Positions 25,072 to 34,134 are shown, counted from the stretch's first letter. The stretch is 64,000 nucleotides of DNA from Amycolatopsis sp. GM8 (GCF_021653975.1 NZ_JAJKFK010000001.1:434001-498000); one strand, 5' to 3'. A program made the numbers and translations. Notes: generated by a model from the letters alone, not told the origin.

Positions 25072-25218
25072 CGTGTTTGCTCCCTGCGCCGGCGTGTTTG
25101 CCCGCTGCGTCAGTGAGTTTGCCCGCCGCGTCGACGTTTTGGCTCCCTGCGTCGGTGAGTTGGCCCGCCACGTCAGCGTGTTCGCCCGCCACGTCAGCGT
25201 GTTCGCCCGCCACGCGCC
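25072..25218 (+). repeat. 21-bp repeat array, family B, between convergent genes
   Basis: Seven consecutive 21-bp units run from 25072 to 25218, with consensus CGTGTTTGCCCGCCACGTC plus two bases. The array fills the gap between the convergent LLM gene (stop 25064) and the polymerase gene (stop 25230). The family recurs, partly inverted, at 56551-56617, again between convergent genes. Sequence differs from family A, but the period is identical. Confidence 0.9.
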
Positions 25219-25229
25219 GGGGCGGCGCC

Positions 25230-26249
25230 TCAGGTGTCGTGGCGCGCCTTGCTCGGCTGCACCCGCTTCGGCTCGCCCGGCATCTTCGGGTAGTCCGGCG
25301 GATAGGGCATCTCGCCCAGCCCGCGGTCGCGCTCGTCTCGGTCGTACCACTCCAGGGCGGTCTCCAGGCCGAACGCCTCGGAGTCCAGCCCGGCGTGCGC
25401 GTCACCGTGTTCGGCATGCCAGCCGGGCACGGTGAGCACGTCGAAGTCGTCGGGGTGCACCTCGGTCAGCTGCTCCCAGGTGACCGGCGTGGACACCGTC
25501 GCCCGCGCGGTGCCGCGTACCGACCACGCGGACGCGATCGTGCGGTCACGGGCCGCCTGGTTGTAGTCGATGAACACCCGCCCGCCGCGTTCTTCCTTCC
25601 ACCACGCGATGGTCGCGAGCTTCGGGATCCGGCGCTCGACTTCGCGACCGAGCGCGATCACCGCGTGCCGCACCGCGATGAAGTCCCACTCCGGCCGGAT
25701 CCGGACACGCACGTGCACCCCGCGGCCACCGGAGGTCTTGGGATACCCGACCAGGCCGGCGTCGCCGAGCACCTCGCGCACGGTCTGCGCCACCCGCACC
25801 GCGTCGTCGAAGCCCGTTTCGTCGGACGGGTCGACGTCGATGCGCAGCTCGTCGGGATGGTCGACGTCGGGCCGCCGCACGGGCCACGGGTGGAAGTCGA
25901 ACGTGCCCAGGTTGGCGGCCCACAGGATCACCGCGGGCTCGGTCGGGCAGACCTCCTCGGCGGTCCGGCCCGACGGGAACGCGATCCGCACCGATTCGAC
26001 ATACGGCGGCGCACCCTTCGGCACCCGCTTGGCGTAGAAGTACTCGCCGGTAACGCCGTCCGGGTACCGCTTCAACGTCGTCGGCCGCTCGCCGATCGCC
26101 GCCAGCAACGGCTCGGCCACGGCGAGGTAGTACTCGGCCACCTGCCGCTTGGTGATGCCGCGCTCGGGGAAGTAGACCTTGTCCGGGCTGGACAGCCGGA
26201 CCGTCCGCTCCCCTACCTGGTATTCGACCGGTTCGCCGTTCTTGGGCAC
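25230..26249 (-). CDS. stand-alone LigD-type primase-polymerase (Prim-PolC-like)
   Basis: The 339-residue protein is an archaeo-eukaryotic-primase-superfamily polymerase domain without ligase or nuclease domains. Visible features include LSSPDKVYFPERGITK at the N-terminus, TLKRYPDGVTGEYFYAKR, the catalytic LRIDVDPSDET (DxD metal ligands near residues 136-138), KTSGGRGVHVRVRI with the SGxGxH motif, and the third-acid region VFIDYNQAARDRTIAS. In mycobacteria such enzymes fill short gaps with ribonucleotides and work with LigC in excision repair; ligC lies 5 kb away here. The start is the ATG at 26249. Confidence 0.87.
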   Translation of the reverse strand: MPKNGEPVEYQVGERTVRLSSPDKVYFPERGITKRQVAEYYLAVAEPLLAAIGERPTTLKRYPDGVTGEYFYAKRVPKGAPPYVESVRIAFPSGRTAEEVCPTEPAVILWAANLGTFDFHPWPVRRPDVDHPDELRIDVDPSDETGFDDAVRVAQTVREVLGDAGLVGYPKTSGGRGVHVRVRIRPEWDFIAVRHAVIALGREVERRIPKLATIAWWKEERGGRVFIDYNQAARDRTIASAWSVRGTARATVSTPVTWEQLTEVHPDDFDVLTVPGWHAEHGDAHAGLDSEAFGLETALEWYDRDERDRGLGEMPYPPDYPKMPGEPKRVQPSKARHDT

Positions 26250-26426
26250 GGCATCACCGTAGCCGCACTACGCCGGGCCCGGCCGTTGAAGTCGAACACG
26301 TCAAGCAGCAGGGGCCACGTGAACTCGGCGTGCGTCCCGATCAGGCGGCGGATTTCCTGGTCCCGCAACACCCGGCAACCGGAGCGCGGCGCGGGCTCAC
26401 GCATCGCCCCATATACCGTGGGGCCC

Positions 26427-27155
26427 ATGTCCCGCCGGATCAAGCTGGTCGTCGCGGTCGCCGTGCTCGCGGTGCTCGTCGCGGCGGCGTTCGTGCTGCC
26501 GCTGCCCAACCCGGCGCAGCTGCGCGACTGGGCGGCGGGGGCGGGACCGGCCACGGCCTTCCTGTTCCTGGCCGCGTATTCACTGCTCACCGTGATTCCG
26601 ATTCCACGCACGGTGTTCAACCTCGCCGCCGGCCTCTTGCTGGGCACGGTCGCGGGCATCGCGGTCTCGATCACCGCCACCGCGATCTCCGGCCTGCTCG
26701 GTTTCGGGCTGGCCCGGCTGCTCGGCCGCGACCTGGTTTCCCGGCACCTGCACCGGAAATCCGTGCGCGCGGTGGACGAACGCCTTGCCGACGGCGGAAT
26801 TCTCGCGATCACCTCACTGCGGCTGATCCCGGTGGTGCCGTTCGCACCGTTCGGCTACTGCTGCGGAATCCTTTCCGTGCGGCCACTTCCGTACCTGATC
26901 GGCACGGTGGTCGGCAGCCTGCCCGGCACGATCGCGGTGGTCGTGCTCGGCGACGCGCTCACCGGCGGCACCCCGCCCGCCCTGCTGGCGTGTTACCTCG
27001 CGTTCGCGCTGGTCGGGGCCCTCGGATTGATCAAGGTCGTGCGCGGGGCGTCTTACGGAGCCCGCACGAGGGAGACCGCTACACTCGACGCGGTGCGCGA
27101 GGAGGGTAAGCGCGCTCGATCAGACCACGAAATGCAGGCATTTTCCGAGGAGTAG
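26427..27155 (+). CDS. VTT-domain (TVP38/TMEM64) membrane protein
   Basis: The 242-residue membrane protein has an N-terminal anchor followed by the VTT/DedA-like core: FNLAAGLLLGTVAGIAVSIT, an ISGLLGFGLARLLGRDL stretch and LRLIPVVPFAPFGYCCG, which forms the conserved R-x-x-P-x-x-P segment. Such proteins act as lipid scramblases or transporters in several systems. The long hydrophilic C-terminus is cytoplasmic. The TAG stop (27153-27155) is followed 4 nt later by the apparent ATC start of the Ser/Thr kinase, whose ribosome site lies within this gene, so the two are probably coupled. Confidence 0.85.
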   Translation: MSRRIKLVVAVAVLAVLVAAAFVLPLPNPAQLRDWAAGAGPATAFLFLAAYSLLTVIPIPRTVFNLAAGLLLGTVAGIAVSITATAISGLLGFGLARLLGRDLVSRHLHRKSVRAVDERLADGGILAITSLRLIPVVPFAPFGYCCGILSVRPLPYLIGTVVGSLPGTIAVVVLGDALTGGTPPALLACYLAFALVGALGLIKVVRGASYGARTRETATLDAVREEGKRARSDHEMQAFSEE

Positions 27156-27162
27156 TCCCATC
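27147..27162 (+). promoter_or_regulatory. ribosome site GAGGAG placing kinase start at ATC
   Basis: GAGGAG at 27147-27152 lies 7 nt before an ATC codon at 27160 that is in frame with the kinase domain. No ATG, GTG or TTG occurs in that frame for at least 100 nt upstream. The first ATG in frame (27223) would remove the start of the glycine-rich loop (IGSGAMG). The site therefore argues for an unusual ATC start. Confidence 0.6.
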
Positions 27163-28704
27163 GACACCGGTCAACTGATCGCAGGGCACTATCGCCTCGT
27201 TGAGCACATCGGCAGCGGTGCCATGGGGGTCGTGTGGCGCGCGGTCGACGAGCGCCTCGAGCGCGCCGTGGCGGTGAAGCAGATCCTCGCCCAGCCAGGG
27301 ATGTCCGAGGCCGAGCGCAGCAGCATGCGGCAACGGGCGATGCGCGAGGCGAAGAACGCCGCGCGTTTCCAGCATCCCAACGCGATCGTCGTGTTCGACG
27401 TCGCGGAGCAGGACGGCGACCCGTGCCTGGTCATGGAGTACCTGCCGTCGAAGAGCCTGTCGGCGGTGATCGGCGAGCAGGGCACGCTCCCCCTCGGCCA
27501 GGTCGCGAAGATCGGCGAGCAGGTCGCGTCCGCGCTGGTCGCCGCGCACCGGGCCGGCATCGTGCACCGCGACATCAAGCCCGCGAACATCCTCATCGAC
27601 GAGCACGGCACCGCGAAGATCACCGACTTCGGCATCTCCCGCGCGGCCGGTGACCTGACGCTCACCCAGACCGGCCTGATCGGCGGCACCCCGGCGTATC
27701 TCGCGCCGGAACTGGCCCGTGGTTCGGACCCGTCGCCCGCCTCCGACGTGTTCTCCCTCGGCGCCACGCTGTATCACGCCCTGGAAGGCCAACCGCCCTA
27801 CGGCAACAGCAGCAACCAGCTCGCACTGCTCTACACGGCGGCGAACGGACAGGTCATCCCACCACGCCAGTCCGGCAAGGCCACCGCGCTATTGATGAAC
27901 CTGCTCCGCGTCGAACCGGAAGAGCGGCCGAGCATGGTCGAGGCCCGCGAACGGCTGGCCGCACTCGCCTCCGGCGAGCCCGAGAGCAGCGCGAGCACCC
28001 AGGTGTCCCCGCCGCTGTACAACTCGGGGCGGCAGCCCGCGGCTGCGCCGGTGGGCGACCAGCTGGGGGCGGACCGCCCACCGTGGGCGCGCCCCGCCGC
28101 GCCGATGCAGCAGCAGTCGCCGCGCAACCCCACCGCGGCGTTCATCCCGCCGTCCCGCCCCGCCGACCCGAACGCGCCATCCGCAGCGGCGTCCAGACGT
28201 AAGGGCGTGCTGATCGGCTCGGTCGCCGCCGCGGTCGTCGTGGTCGGCGTCGTGCTGCTGGTCGTGCTCAACCTGGGCGATTCGGGCAACGGCAACAACG
28301 CGCAACCGCCGGCGAGCAGCCACACCAGCACGTCCGCACCACAGACGAGTACCTCCAGCCCGGCGAACGCGGCGCCGGTCGGCCAGGCCGAGAACATCGG
28401 TGGCACACCGAACTACGGCCAGGCCGGCAACATGGTGAAGACCTTCCTCGACGCCACCGGCACCCCCAGCGGATGGGCCCTGCTGACGCCGGGCGCGCAG
28501 GCCGTCTACGGCTCGCTGGAGAACTTCCAGGCGTACTGGGTGGCGCACAAGATCGACTCGTACCGGCAGATCCTCGCCGACGCCGGCCCGAACGCCGACG
28601 GCTCGGTCGACATGTACGTGACCATCAACGGCAACCGGGTGCACTGGCGGGTGGTGAACACCGCCGAGGGCCTGCGGATCGACGCGAACACCCAGATCGG
28701 CTGA
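27160..28704 (+). CDS. receptor-type Ser/Thr protein kinase
   Basis: The 514-residue protein has a Hanks-type kinase domain (residues 1-270): glycine loop IGSGAMGVVW, Lys in AVAVKQIL, catalytic loop IVHRDIKPANILID, ITDFGISRAAGD and AYLAPELARG. A Pro/Gln-rich juxtamembrane region (about 280-345) leads to one transmembrane helix (GVLIGSVAAAVVVVGVVLLV) and an extracytoplasmic domain with a Ser/Thr-rich linker and a small alpha/beta fold of about 100 residues, not a PASTA domain. It resembles PknB-family sensors, but its ligand is unknown. The start is ATC at 27160, as explained for the ribosome site; an error in the assembly at that base is the alternative. The stop overlaps the next gene (TGATG). 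Confidence 0.88.
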   Translation: MDTGQLIAGHYRLVEHIGSGAMGVVWRAVDERLERAVAVKQILAQPGMSEAERSSMRQRAMREAKNAARFQHPNAIVVFDVAEQDGDPCLVMEYLPSKSLSAVIGEQGTLPLGQVAKIGEQVASALVAAHRAGIVHRDIKPANILIDEHGTAKITDFGISRAAGDLTLTQTGLIGGTPAYLAPELARGSDPSPASDVFSLGATLYHALEGQPPYGNSSNQLALLYTAANGQVIPPRQSGKATALLMNLLRVEPEERPSMVEARERLAALASGEPESSASTQVSPPLYNSGRQPAAAPVGDQLGADRPPWARPAAPMQQQSPRNPTAAFIPPSRPADPNAPSAAASRRKGVLIGSVAAAVVVVGVVLLVVLNLGDSGNGNNAQPPASSHTSTSAPQTSTSSPANAAPVGQAENIGGTPNYGQAGNMVKTFLDATGTPSGWALLTPGAQAVYGSLENFQAYWVAHKIDSYRQILADAGPNADGSVDMYVTINGNRVHWRVVNTAEGLRIDANTQIG

Positions 28705-29006
28705 TGGCCTACCGTGGGGGCATGGCCGAGAGCGAACGGTTCGACGAGGACCTGATCGGCCTGGACCGCGACGACCCCGAGGTCCAGGCGTTCGCCGCGC
28801 ACCTGGACCGGATGCGGCGGTGTGAACCTGGCTTCACCATCGAGGCATCGCTGCACCGCGTCGAGGACTTCGCGGACTCGTCCGCCCGGGCCGGTGGCCT
28901 GCGCTGGTGGGTCGCCGCGACGGTCGTGGTGCTGCTCGTGTTCGGGGTGGTCGTGGCCGCCTGGGACATCGTCATGCGGGCGCTCGAGTGGCTGACCGCC
29001 GGGTAA
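28704..29006 (+). CDS. small single-span membrane protein
   Basis: The 100-residue protein has an acidic cytoplasmic N-terminus (ERFDEDLIGLDRDDPEVQ) and one C-terminal transmembrane helix (WWVAATVVVLLVFGVVVAAW). I do not recognise a family. The ATG at 28704 overlaps the kinase stop (TGATG); a second ATG at 28722 is possible. Position suggests co-expression with the kinase, perhaps as a substrate or accessory protein, but nothing in its sequence proves this. Confidence 0.7.
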   Translation: MAYRGGMAESERFDEDLIGLDRDDPEVQAFAAHLDRMRRCEPGFTIEASLHRVEDFADSSARAGGLRWWVAATVVVLLVFGVVVAAWDIVMRALEWLTAG

Positions 29007-29016
29007 CCTGGGAACC

Positions 29017-29439
29017 ATGGAACCTGTCACTGGATCCGCCCCTCGCGTGGTCAAGTCGGAGCAGGAATGGCGCCAGGAGCTGAACCCGCAGGAGTTCGCG
29101 GTGCTCCGCAAGGCCGCCACCGAGCGCCCATTCACCGGCGAGTACACCGACACCAAGACCGAAGGCAGCTACGAGTGCCGCGCGTGCGGTGCTGAGCTTT
29201 TCCGCAGCGACACCAAGTTCGAGAGCCACTGCGGCTGGCCGTCGTTCTTCGACCCGGCGGACTCCGACGCCGTCGTGATCCGCGAAGACCGCTCGGGGGG
29301 CATGGTGCGCAAGGAAGTCCTGTGCGCAACCTGCCACAGCCATCTGGGCCACGTCTTCGAGGGCGAGGGCTTCCCCACCCCGACCGACCAGCGCTACTGC
29401 ATCAACTCGATCTCACTGCGCCTGAAGCCGACGGAGTGA
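29017..29439 (+). CDS. msrB: peptide-methionine (R)-S-oxide reductase
   Basis: The 140-residue enzyme reduces the R form of methionine sulfoxide in proteins. It has the two zinc CxxC pairs (CRAC and CATC), the GWPSFFDP segment, HLGHVFEGEG and the catalytic Cys in RYCINSISL near the C-terminus. The length is normal for a single-domain cytoplasmic MsrB. It starts 10 nt after the small membrane protein, so it may be part of the kinase transcript. It is convergent with the PIN toxin gene, whose stop lies 2 nt away. Confidence 0.93.
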   Translation: MEPVTGSAPRVVKSEQEWRQELNPQEFAVLRKAATERPFTGEYTDTKTEGSYECRACGAELFRSDTKFESHCGWPSFFDPADSDAVVIREDRSGGMVRKEVLCATCHSHLGHVFEGEGFPTPTDQRYCINSISLRLKPTE

Positions 29440-29440
29440 T

Positions 29441-29848
29441 TCACACGACTTCCACCGCACACGGCAGATCCGGCGCTTTGGTGAGCCGCACATCTGCCGT
29501 GAGCAGTGGAAGCTCCAGCCGGGCCGCCAGCGCCACATAAAGGGCGTCGTAGAAGCTGACGTTGTCTCGCAGCTCCCAGGCCGCCTGCGACAACCAGCCG
29601 GAATGCGGGTAACGCTCGTCCACCAGGCTGGGCATGACCCCCAGTGCGGCCGCCGCCATTTCCTCGGGCACCCTGCCGGCAAGGACCTTCCGCCGGAGCA
29701 CGTTGCCCACTTCGGGATCGATCAGATGCGGGGCATGCAGCTGGCTCCGTCCGAGCCGTGCCAGCATCTCGCGGGCCGGCTCGGAGTTCCCGGTCAACGC
29801 CAGCACGGCAACCGACGCGTCCAGGACGTAACTCTCGGCGAACCGCAC
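29441..29848 (-). CDS. PIN-domain (VapC/FitB-like) ribonuclease toxin
   Basis: The 135-residue protein carries the PIN acidic residues: Asp in YVLDASVAVLAL, Glu in DPEVGNVL, Asp in FYDALYVALA and Asp in LLTADVRL. These bind Mg/Mn and cleave RNA. The GTG start shares a base with the stop of the antitoxin gene (TAGTG), the normal order and coupling for VapBC operons, with antitoxin first. The ribbon-helix-helix antitoxin suggests the FitAB-like subgroup. Confidence 0.88.
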   Translation of the reverse strand: MRFAESYVLDASVAVLALTGNSEPAREMLARLGRSQLHAPHLIDPEVGNVLRRKVLAGRVPEEMAAAALGVMPSLVDERYPHSGWLSQAAWELRDNVSFYDALYVALAARLELPLLTADVRLTKAPDLPCAVEVV

Positions 29849-30087
29849 TACTCACCCCGGACCGAACGGATCTCGGCCACGATCTCATCCTTGGTCAGGC
29901 CGGTCCTCGGAGTGCGCTCCCAAACGCGTTGCAAGGCATCGAACACCAGGCGCTTCTCGGCCAACCGGGCCAAGACGCCCATCTGCTCTTCCATGTAGGC
30001 CTGCAGCGACTTCCCTTCCGCTTTCGCGGCTTCGCGAAGGGCCTCATAGGTTTCATCCGGAACGTTCCGGATCTGAATGGTCGCCAT
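29848..30087 (-). CDS. ribbon-helix-helix antitoxin (FitA/VapB-like)
   Basis: The 79-residue protein begins with a ribbon-helix-helix domain (TIQIRNVPDETYEALREAA, then a helix to residue 34), which dimerises and binds DNA. The C-terminal half (VWERTPRTGLTKDEIVAEIR) should thread into the PIN toxin and block its active site. An inverted repeat 16-42 bp upstream of the ATG is a likely operator for autorepression by the toxin-antitoxin complex. Confidence 0.88.
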   Translation of the reverse strand: MATIQIRNVPDETYEALREAAKAEGKSLQAYMEEQMGVLARLAEKRLVFDALQRVWERTPRTGLTKDEIVAEIRSVRGE

Positions 30088-30102
30088 AACCCCAGCGTAC
30101 CA

Positions 30103-30129
30103 GCGGTAGCGCTAAAACAGCGCTACTGC
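30103..30129. promoter_or_regulatory. inverted-repeat operator of toxin-antitoxin operon
   Basis: GTAGCGCT (30106-30113) and AGCGCTAC (30119-30126) form a perfect 8-bp inverted repeat with a 5-bp centre (AAAAC), with further partial symmetry outside. It lies just upstream of the antitoxin start (30087), where ribbon-helix-helix antitoxins normally bind. Confidence 0.65.
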
Positions 30130-30144
30130 ACGCGGCTCAGCGCG

Positions 30145-30837
30145 CTACGGCAGGGCCGCGATCAGCTCGGCGGGCGGCACCTTCGTGCCGGTGTAGAAGG
30201 GGATCTCCTCGCGCACGTGCCGCCGCGTGTCGCTGCCGCGCAGGTGCCGCATGAGGTCGACGATCCGGTGCAGCTCGTCCGCCTCGAACGCGAGGATCCA
30301 CTCGTAGTCACCGAGCGCGAACGAGGCCACGGTGTTGGCTCGCACGTCCGGGTAGTCGCGCGCCATCTTGCCGTGTTCGGCGAGCATCCGGCGGCGCTCC
30401 TCCTCCGGCAGCAGATACCACTCGTAGGAGCGCACGAACGGGTACACGCACACGTACTTGCGCGCCTCCTCACCGGCCAGGAACGCCGGCACGTGGCTCT
30501 TGTTGAACTCCGCGGGCCGGTGCAGCGCGAACTGGCTCCACACCGGCGTCGACGCGCGGCCCAGCGGCGTCCGGCGGAAACCGGTGTAGGCGGCCTGCAC
30601 CTGCTCGGCCTCCTGCGCGTGCCACCAGATCATGAAGTCGGCATCCGCCCGCAGCGCGGACACGTCGTACACGCCGCGCACAACGGTTCCCTTGCCCGCC
30701 AAGGCATCCAGGTACTCGGTGGTCTCGCGCGCGGCCTCCCCGCGGTCCTCGGGGAGCCGGCCGGGCTCGACCCGGAACACGGACCAGGCGGTGTAGCGGA
30801 TGGTGTCGTTGAGCTCGGTGTAGTTCAGGCGCGCCAT
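30145..30837 (-). CDS. chdC: coproheme decarboxylase (HemQ/ChdC)
   Basis: The 230-residue chlorite-dismutase-family protein carries out the last step of the coproporphyrin-dependent heme pathway, decarboxylating Fe-coproporphyrin III to heme b with peroxide. Supporting segments are [59 protein letters not shown] with the conserved Tyr, and [16 protein letters not shown]. It is the third gene of a hemE-cgoX-chdC group on the minus strand, 16 bp after cgoX. That context favours ChdC over chlorite dismutase. Confidence 0.92.
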   Translation of the reverse strand: MARLNYTELNDTIRYTAWSVFRVEPGRLPEDRGEAARETTEYLDALAGKGTVVRGVYDVSALRADADFMIWWHAQEAEQVQAAYTGFRRTPLGRASTPVWSQFALHRPAEFNKSHVPAFLAGEEARKYVCVYPFVRSYEWYLLPEEERRRMLAEHGKMARDYPDVRANTVASFALGDYEWILAFEADELHRIVDLMRHLRGSDTRRHVREEIPFYTGTKVPPAELIAALP

Positions 30838-30853
30838 GAATTCATCATGGCAC

Positions 30854-32215
30854 TCACCGATCCGCGCCGAGCCCCGAGGTGATGCGGCTCGCGGCCGCGC
30901 CGGCCGTGCCGATGCAGGCGGGGATACCGACGCCGTGCAGCGCCGCCCCGGCGATCGCGAGCCCCGGCACCTCGGCCACCGCCTGTTCGACGCGCGCGAC
31001 GACGTCGAGATGCCCGACGCCGTACTGCGGCAGCCCGCCGCCCCAGCGCATCACGTAGGTATCGATCGGTTCGGTGGTCACGCCGGTCAGCTCGGCGAGG
31101 TCCGCGCGCACCAGCCGGACCAGCTCGTCGTCGTCCGCCTTGAGCGCGCCCGGTTCCCCGAAGCGGCCGACCGAGCCGCGCACCAGCAGCGGGCCGTCGT
31201 CGAGGTGCGCCCATTTGCGGCTGGAGAACGTGAACGCCTTCGCGTTGAACCCCTCGCGGGCGCCGATGAGCACCCCGGACGCGTCGGGCACCGCGGCGTC
31301 GCCGGGCAGCGCGAGCGCGACCACGGCCATCGACGCGACCTCGACCTCGCTCAGTGCCGCGGACGCCGATGGCACCACGTCCACGAGCAGCCGCCGGGCG
31401 GCGGGAGCCGGGACGGCGAGCAGCACCGCGTCCACGTCCACGGTTTCGCCGACGAGATCCAGCCGGAATCCGGTGGGCAGCCGCGTCAGGCCGCGCACGA
31501 GCGTGTTGAGCCGCAGGTCGGGCTTCGCCAGCTCCACCAGCCGGTCGACGAGCACGCCCAGTCCGCCGACCAGCGTGCCGAACACCGGCGCGCCGCTGGT
31601 CGCGGTCGGGATGAGCCCATGGGCGGCCTCGGTCAGCGACCGGGCACCCTCGTCGATCGCGGACGCGAGCGCGGGCACGGTCGCCCGGAGGCCCAGCCCG
31701 TCGGCGCCGCCCGCGTACACGCCGCCGAGCAGCGGGTCGACCAGCCGGTCCACCAGCTCGTCGCCGAACCGTCCGCGTAGCAGCTCGCCGAGCGCCACAT
31801 CGCCGTCCAGCCGCACAGGCGGCAGGTCCGGCTCCGCGGCGACCTGGCGACGCCCGTCCTCGGACAGCACGTCGGCGACGGCCTCGACCGAGCCCGGCAC
31901 GCCCATCACGGTCCCGCCGGGCATGCCCACCTGCTGCCCACCCGCACGGATCGTCGAGCGCGCCTTCGTCGGGTGGGTGAGCCTGTCCGCGAGCCCGGTC
32001 TCCTCGATCAGCGCGCGTCCCTCAGGCCTGCGCGCCAGGAACGCCTCCGCGCCCACGTCGTAGGCCTGCCCCGCCAGCTCGACCGTGCACAGCTTGCCGC
32101 CGAGGCGCTCCGCCGACTCGAACACGGTGATCGTCGCGCCGTCGCCGAGCCCGGCCCGCAACCGGTACGCCGCGGTCAGCCCGGAGATCCCACCACCGAC
32201 GACAGCGACCCGCAT
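30854..32215 (-). CDS. cgoX: coproporphyrinogen III oxidase (HemY/CgoX)
   Basis: This FAD enzyme of about 453 residues has the N-terminal dinucleotide motif [15 protein letters not shown] and [23 protein letters not shown], the [15 protein letters not shown] segment and the C-terminal [24 protein letters not shown] FAD-binding region. In actinobacteria the HemY-type oxidase acts on coproporphyrinogen III, feeding CpfC and ChdC. Start codons GTG (32218) and ATG (32215) are adjacent; both overlap the hemE stop, so translation is coupled. The gene order hemE-cgoX-chdC is typical for the branch. Confidence 0.92.
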   Translation of the reverse strand: MRVAVVGGGISGLTAAYRLRAGLGDGATITVFESAERLGGKLCTVELAGQAYDVGAEAFLARRPEGRALIEETGLADRLTHPTKARSTIRAGGQQVGMPGGTVMGVPGSVEAVADVLSEDGRRQVAAEPDLPPVRLDGDVALGELLRGRFGDELVDRLVDPLLGGVYAGGADGLGLRATVPALASAIDEGARSLTEAAHGLIPTATSGAPVFGTLVGGLGVLVDRLVELAKPDLRLNTLVRGLTRLPTGFRLDLVGETVDVDAVLLAVPAPAARRLLVDVVPSASAALSEVEVASMAVVALALPGDAAVPDASGVLIGAREGFNAKAFTFSSRKWAHLDDGPLLVRGSVGRFGEPGALKADDDELVRLVRADLAELTGVTTEPIDTYVMRWGGGLPQYGVGHLDVVARVEQAVAEVPGLAIAGAALHGVGIPACIGTAGAAASRITSGLGADR

Positions 32216-33294
32216 CACGGCTCCAGCTCGTGCACCAGCTCGACGACCCTGGTCAGCACCCCGGGATCGGTGCCCGGCAGCACGCCGTGCCCCAGGTTGA
32301 AGATGTGCCCCGCGGCGGCGCGGCCCTCGGCGACGATCCGGCGGACCTCCGCCTCGATCACCGGCCAGGACGCGCCCAGCAGCGCCGGGTCGAGGTTGCC
32401 CTGCACGCCGGGCGCCGGCCCGCCGTCCGCGGTCAGCCGCCGCACCGCCTCGTCGAGCGGGATCCGCCAGTCGACGCCGACGACGTCCGCGCCGGCCTCA
32501 CGCATCGCCGTGAGCAGCTCGCCGGTCCCGACCCCGAAATGGATCCGCGGCACGTCGTAGTCCGCGAGGCCGCCGAGCACCTTCGCCGAATGCGGCAGCA
32601 CGAACTCGCGGTACTCGCGCAGCGACAGCGCGCCCGCCCACGAGTCGAACAGCTGCACCGCGTCCGCGCCCGCGTCCAGCTGGGCGCGCAGGAACGTCAG
32701 CGCGATGTCCGCCAGCCGCCCGGCGAGCAGGTGCCACAGCTCGGGCTCGGCGCGCATCAGGGCCTTGGTGTGCTCGTAGTTGCGGCTCGGCCCGCCTTCG
32801 ATGAGGTACGACGCGAGCGTGAACGGCGCACCGGCGAACCCGATGAGCGGCGTCTCGCCGAGCCGTTCGACCAGCAGCCCGACGCCCTCGGCCACCGCGG
32901 CGACCTGACCGGGCTCGAGCGCGGGCAGCGCGGCGACCGCCTCCGCGGTGCGAATCGGGTTCGCGACCACGGGCCCGGTGCCGGGCACGATGTCGATGTC
33001 GATCCCGGCGGCGTACAGCGGGACCACGATGTCGCTGAACAGGATCGCCGCGTCCACCCCGTGCCGGCGGACCGGCTGCAGCGTGATCTCCGCCAGCATC
33101 TCGGGATCGAAGCAGGCCTTGAGCATCGGCACGCCCTCGCGCAGCGCGCGGTACTCGGGCAGCGACCGGCCGGCCTGCCGCATGAACCACACCGGGACCC
33201 GCGAGGGCCGCCCGCCGCGAGCGGCGACCAGCAGGGGTGCGCCGGGCAGATCGCGCTGGGCCGGCCGCCGGCGTGACGGGGCATAAGTAGACAT
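32215..33294 (-). CDS. hemE: uroporphyrinogen decarboxylase
   Basis: The 359-residue enzyme removes four acetate carboxyls from uroporphyrinogen III. Signatures are [16 protein letters not shown] at the N-terminus, [12 protein letters not shown] (with the catalytic Asp), [25 protein letters not shown] and [14 protein letters not shown] at the C-terminus. It heads the hemE-cgoX-chdC unit and is divergent from the DUF3000 gene 87 bp away. Confidence 0.95.
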   Translation of the reverse strand: MSTYAPSRRRPAQRDLPGAPLLVAARGGRPSRVPVWFMRQAGRSLPEYRALREGVPMLKACFDPEMLAEITLQPVRRHGVDAAILFSDIVVPLYAAGIDIDIVPGTGPVVANPIRTAEAVAALPALEPGQVAAVAEGVGLLVERLGETPLIGFAGAPFTLASYLIEGGPSRNYEHTKALMRAEPELWHLLAGRLADIALTFLRAQLDAGADAVQLFDSWAGALSLREYREFVLPHSAKVLGGLADYDVPRIHFGVGTGELLTAMREAGADVVGVDWRIPLDEAVRRLTADGGPAPGVQGNLDPALLGASWPVIEAEVRRIVAEGRAAAGHIFNLGHGVLPGTDPGVLTRVVELVHELEP

Positions 33295-33381
33295 CGATTA
33301 CATGTTCCCACGCGCGCCCGCGGCGGCCTCTCTCGGCGCGTCTACGCCTGCAGCCCAGCGTTGCGGCTTAAAGTCGGCCGG

Positions 33382-33945
33382 GTGACCGCGATGACGCAAG
33401 CGCCCGAACTGTTCCGTGAAGCCGTCGCGGCGTTGCAGGCCCTCCAGGCTCGCCCGGAGATGACCGTGGAGCCCGTCCGGGCGCCGCAGCGGCTGGCTCC
33501 GTGGGCGCACGCGCTCAGCTGCGAGACGACCGGGCCCGCGGACGTGCTGGCGACCGGCCGGCTGGTGCTGCTGCACGACCCGGATGGCCAGGAGAACTGG
33601 CAGGGCACCCTGCGACTGGTCGTCTACGTGCGAGCCGAGCTGGACCGCGAGCTCGCGACCGATCCGTTCCTGCCCACGGTCGGCTGGTCCTGGCTGACCG
33701 ACGCGCTCGAACACTCCGGCGCGGCGTTCACGGCGCTCGGCGGTACCGTGACCGAGACCTCCTCGGCACGGTTCGGCGAGATCTCCGGGCCCGCCCGGAG
33801 CGACGATCTCGAGCTGCGGGCCTCCTGGACCCCGCTCGACTCGCACCTCGGACCACACGGCGAGGCGTTCCTGCAGCTCATGTCGAGCGTCGCCGGCCTT
33901 CCCCCGGTCGGGGTCACCCTCTTCGGCCACCGCCAGGGATCGTAG
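33382..33945 (+). CDS. DUF3000 domain protein
   Basis: The 187-residue cytoplasmic protein matches the actinobacterial DUF3000 family as I remember it: PELFREAVAALQALQARPEM near the N-terminus, APQRLAPWAHALSCE, WQGTLRLVVYVR, GWSWLTDALEHSG and ELRASWTPLD. Its function is unknown. Its position between hemE and RNase D is a common actinobacterial order. I chose the GTG at 33382; an ATG follows three codons later and a TTG lies seven codons earlier. Confidence 0.82.
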   Translation: MTAMTQAPELFREAVAALQALQARPEMTVEPVRAPQRLAPWAHALSCETTGPADVLATGRLVLLHDPDGQENWQGTLRLVVYVRAELDRELATDPFLPTVGWSWLTDALEHSGAAFTALGGTVTETSSARFGEISGPARSDDLELRASWTPLDSHLGPHGEAFLQLMSSVAGLPPVGVTLFGHRQGS

Positions 33946-34134
33946 CCAGATCGTTCCGTCACCCTTTCAGGCAGAGTTCGCACCGGGCTCTGTACTCGGA
34001 CCGTGAGCGGGCCTGTTACTGCGAACTGATGAATGGGCTCCCTTTACGGGATGCCGGCGGCTAGATTGTGGCTCGGGCAGATGCACGAGCCGTATGCACG
34101 AGCACCGCTCGTCCTACCATCTGTGCCCTATCGT

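Noticed and set aside
27223-27225. ATG at 27223 as the kinase start
   Set aside because: It would delete the first part of the kinase fold, including most of the glycine-rich loop, and has no ribosome site.
30145-30837. Chlorite dismutase
   Set aside because: Same family, but the position after hemE and cgoX favours coproheme decarboxylase.
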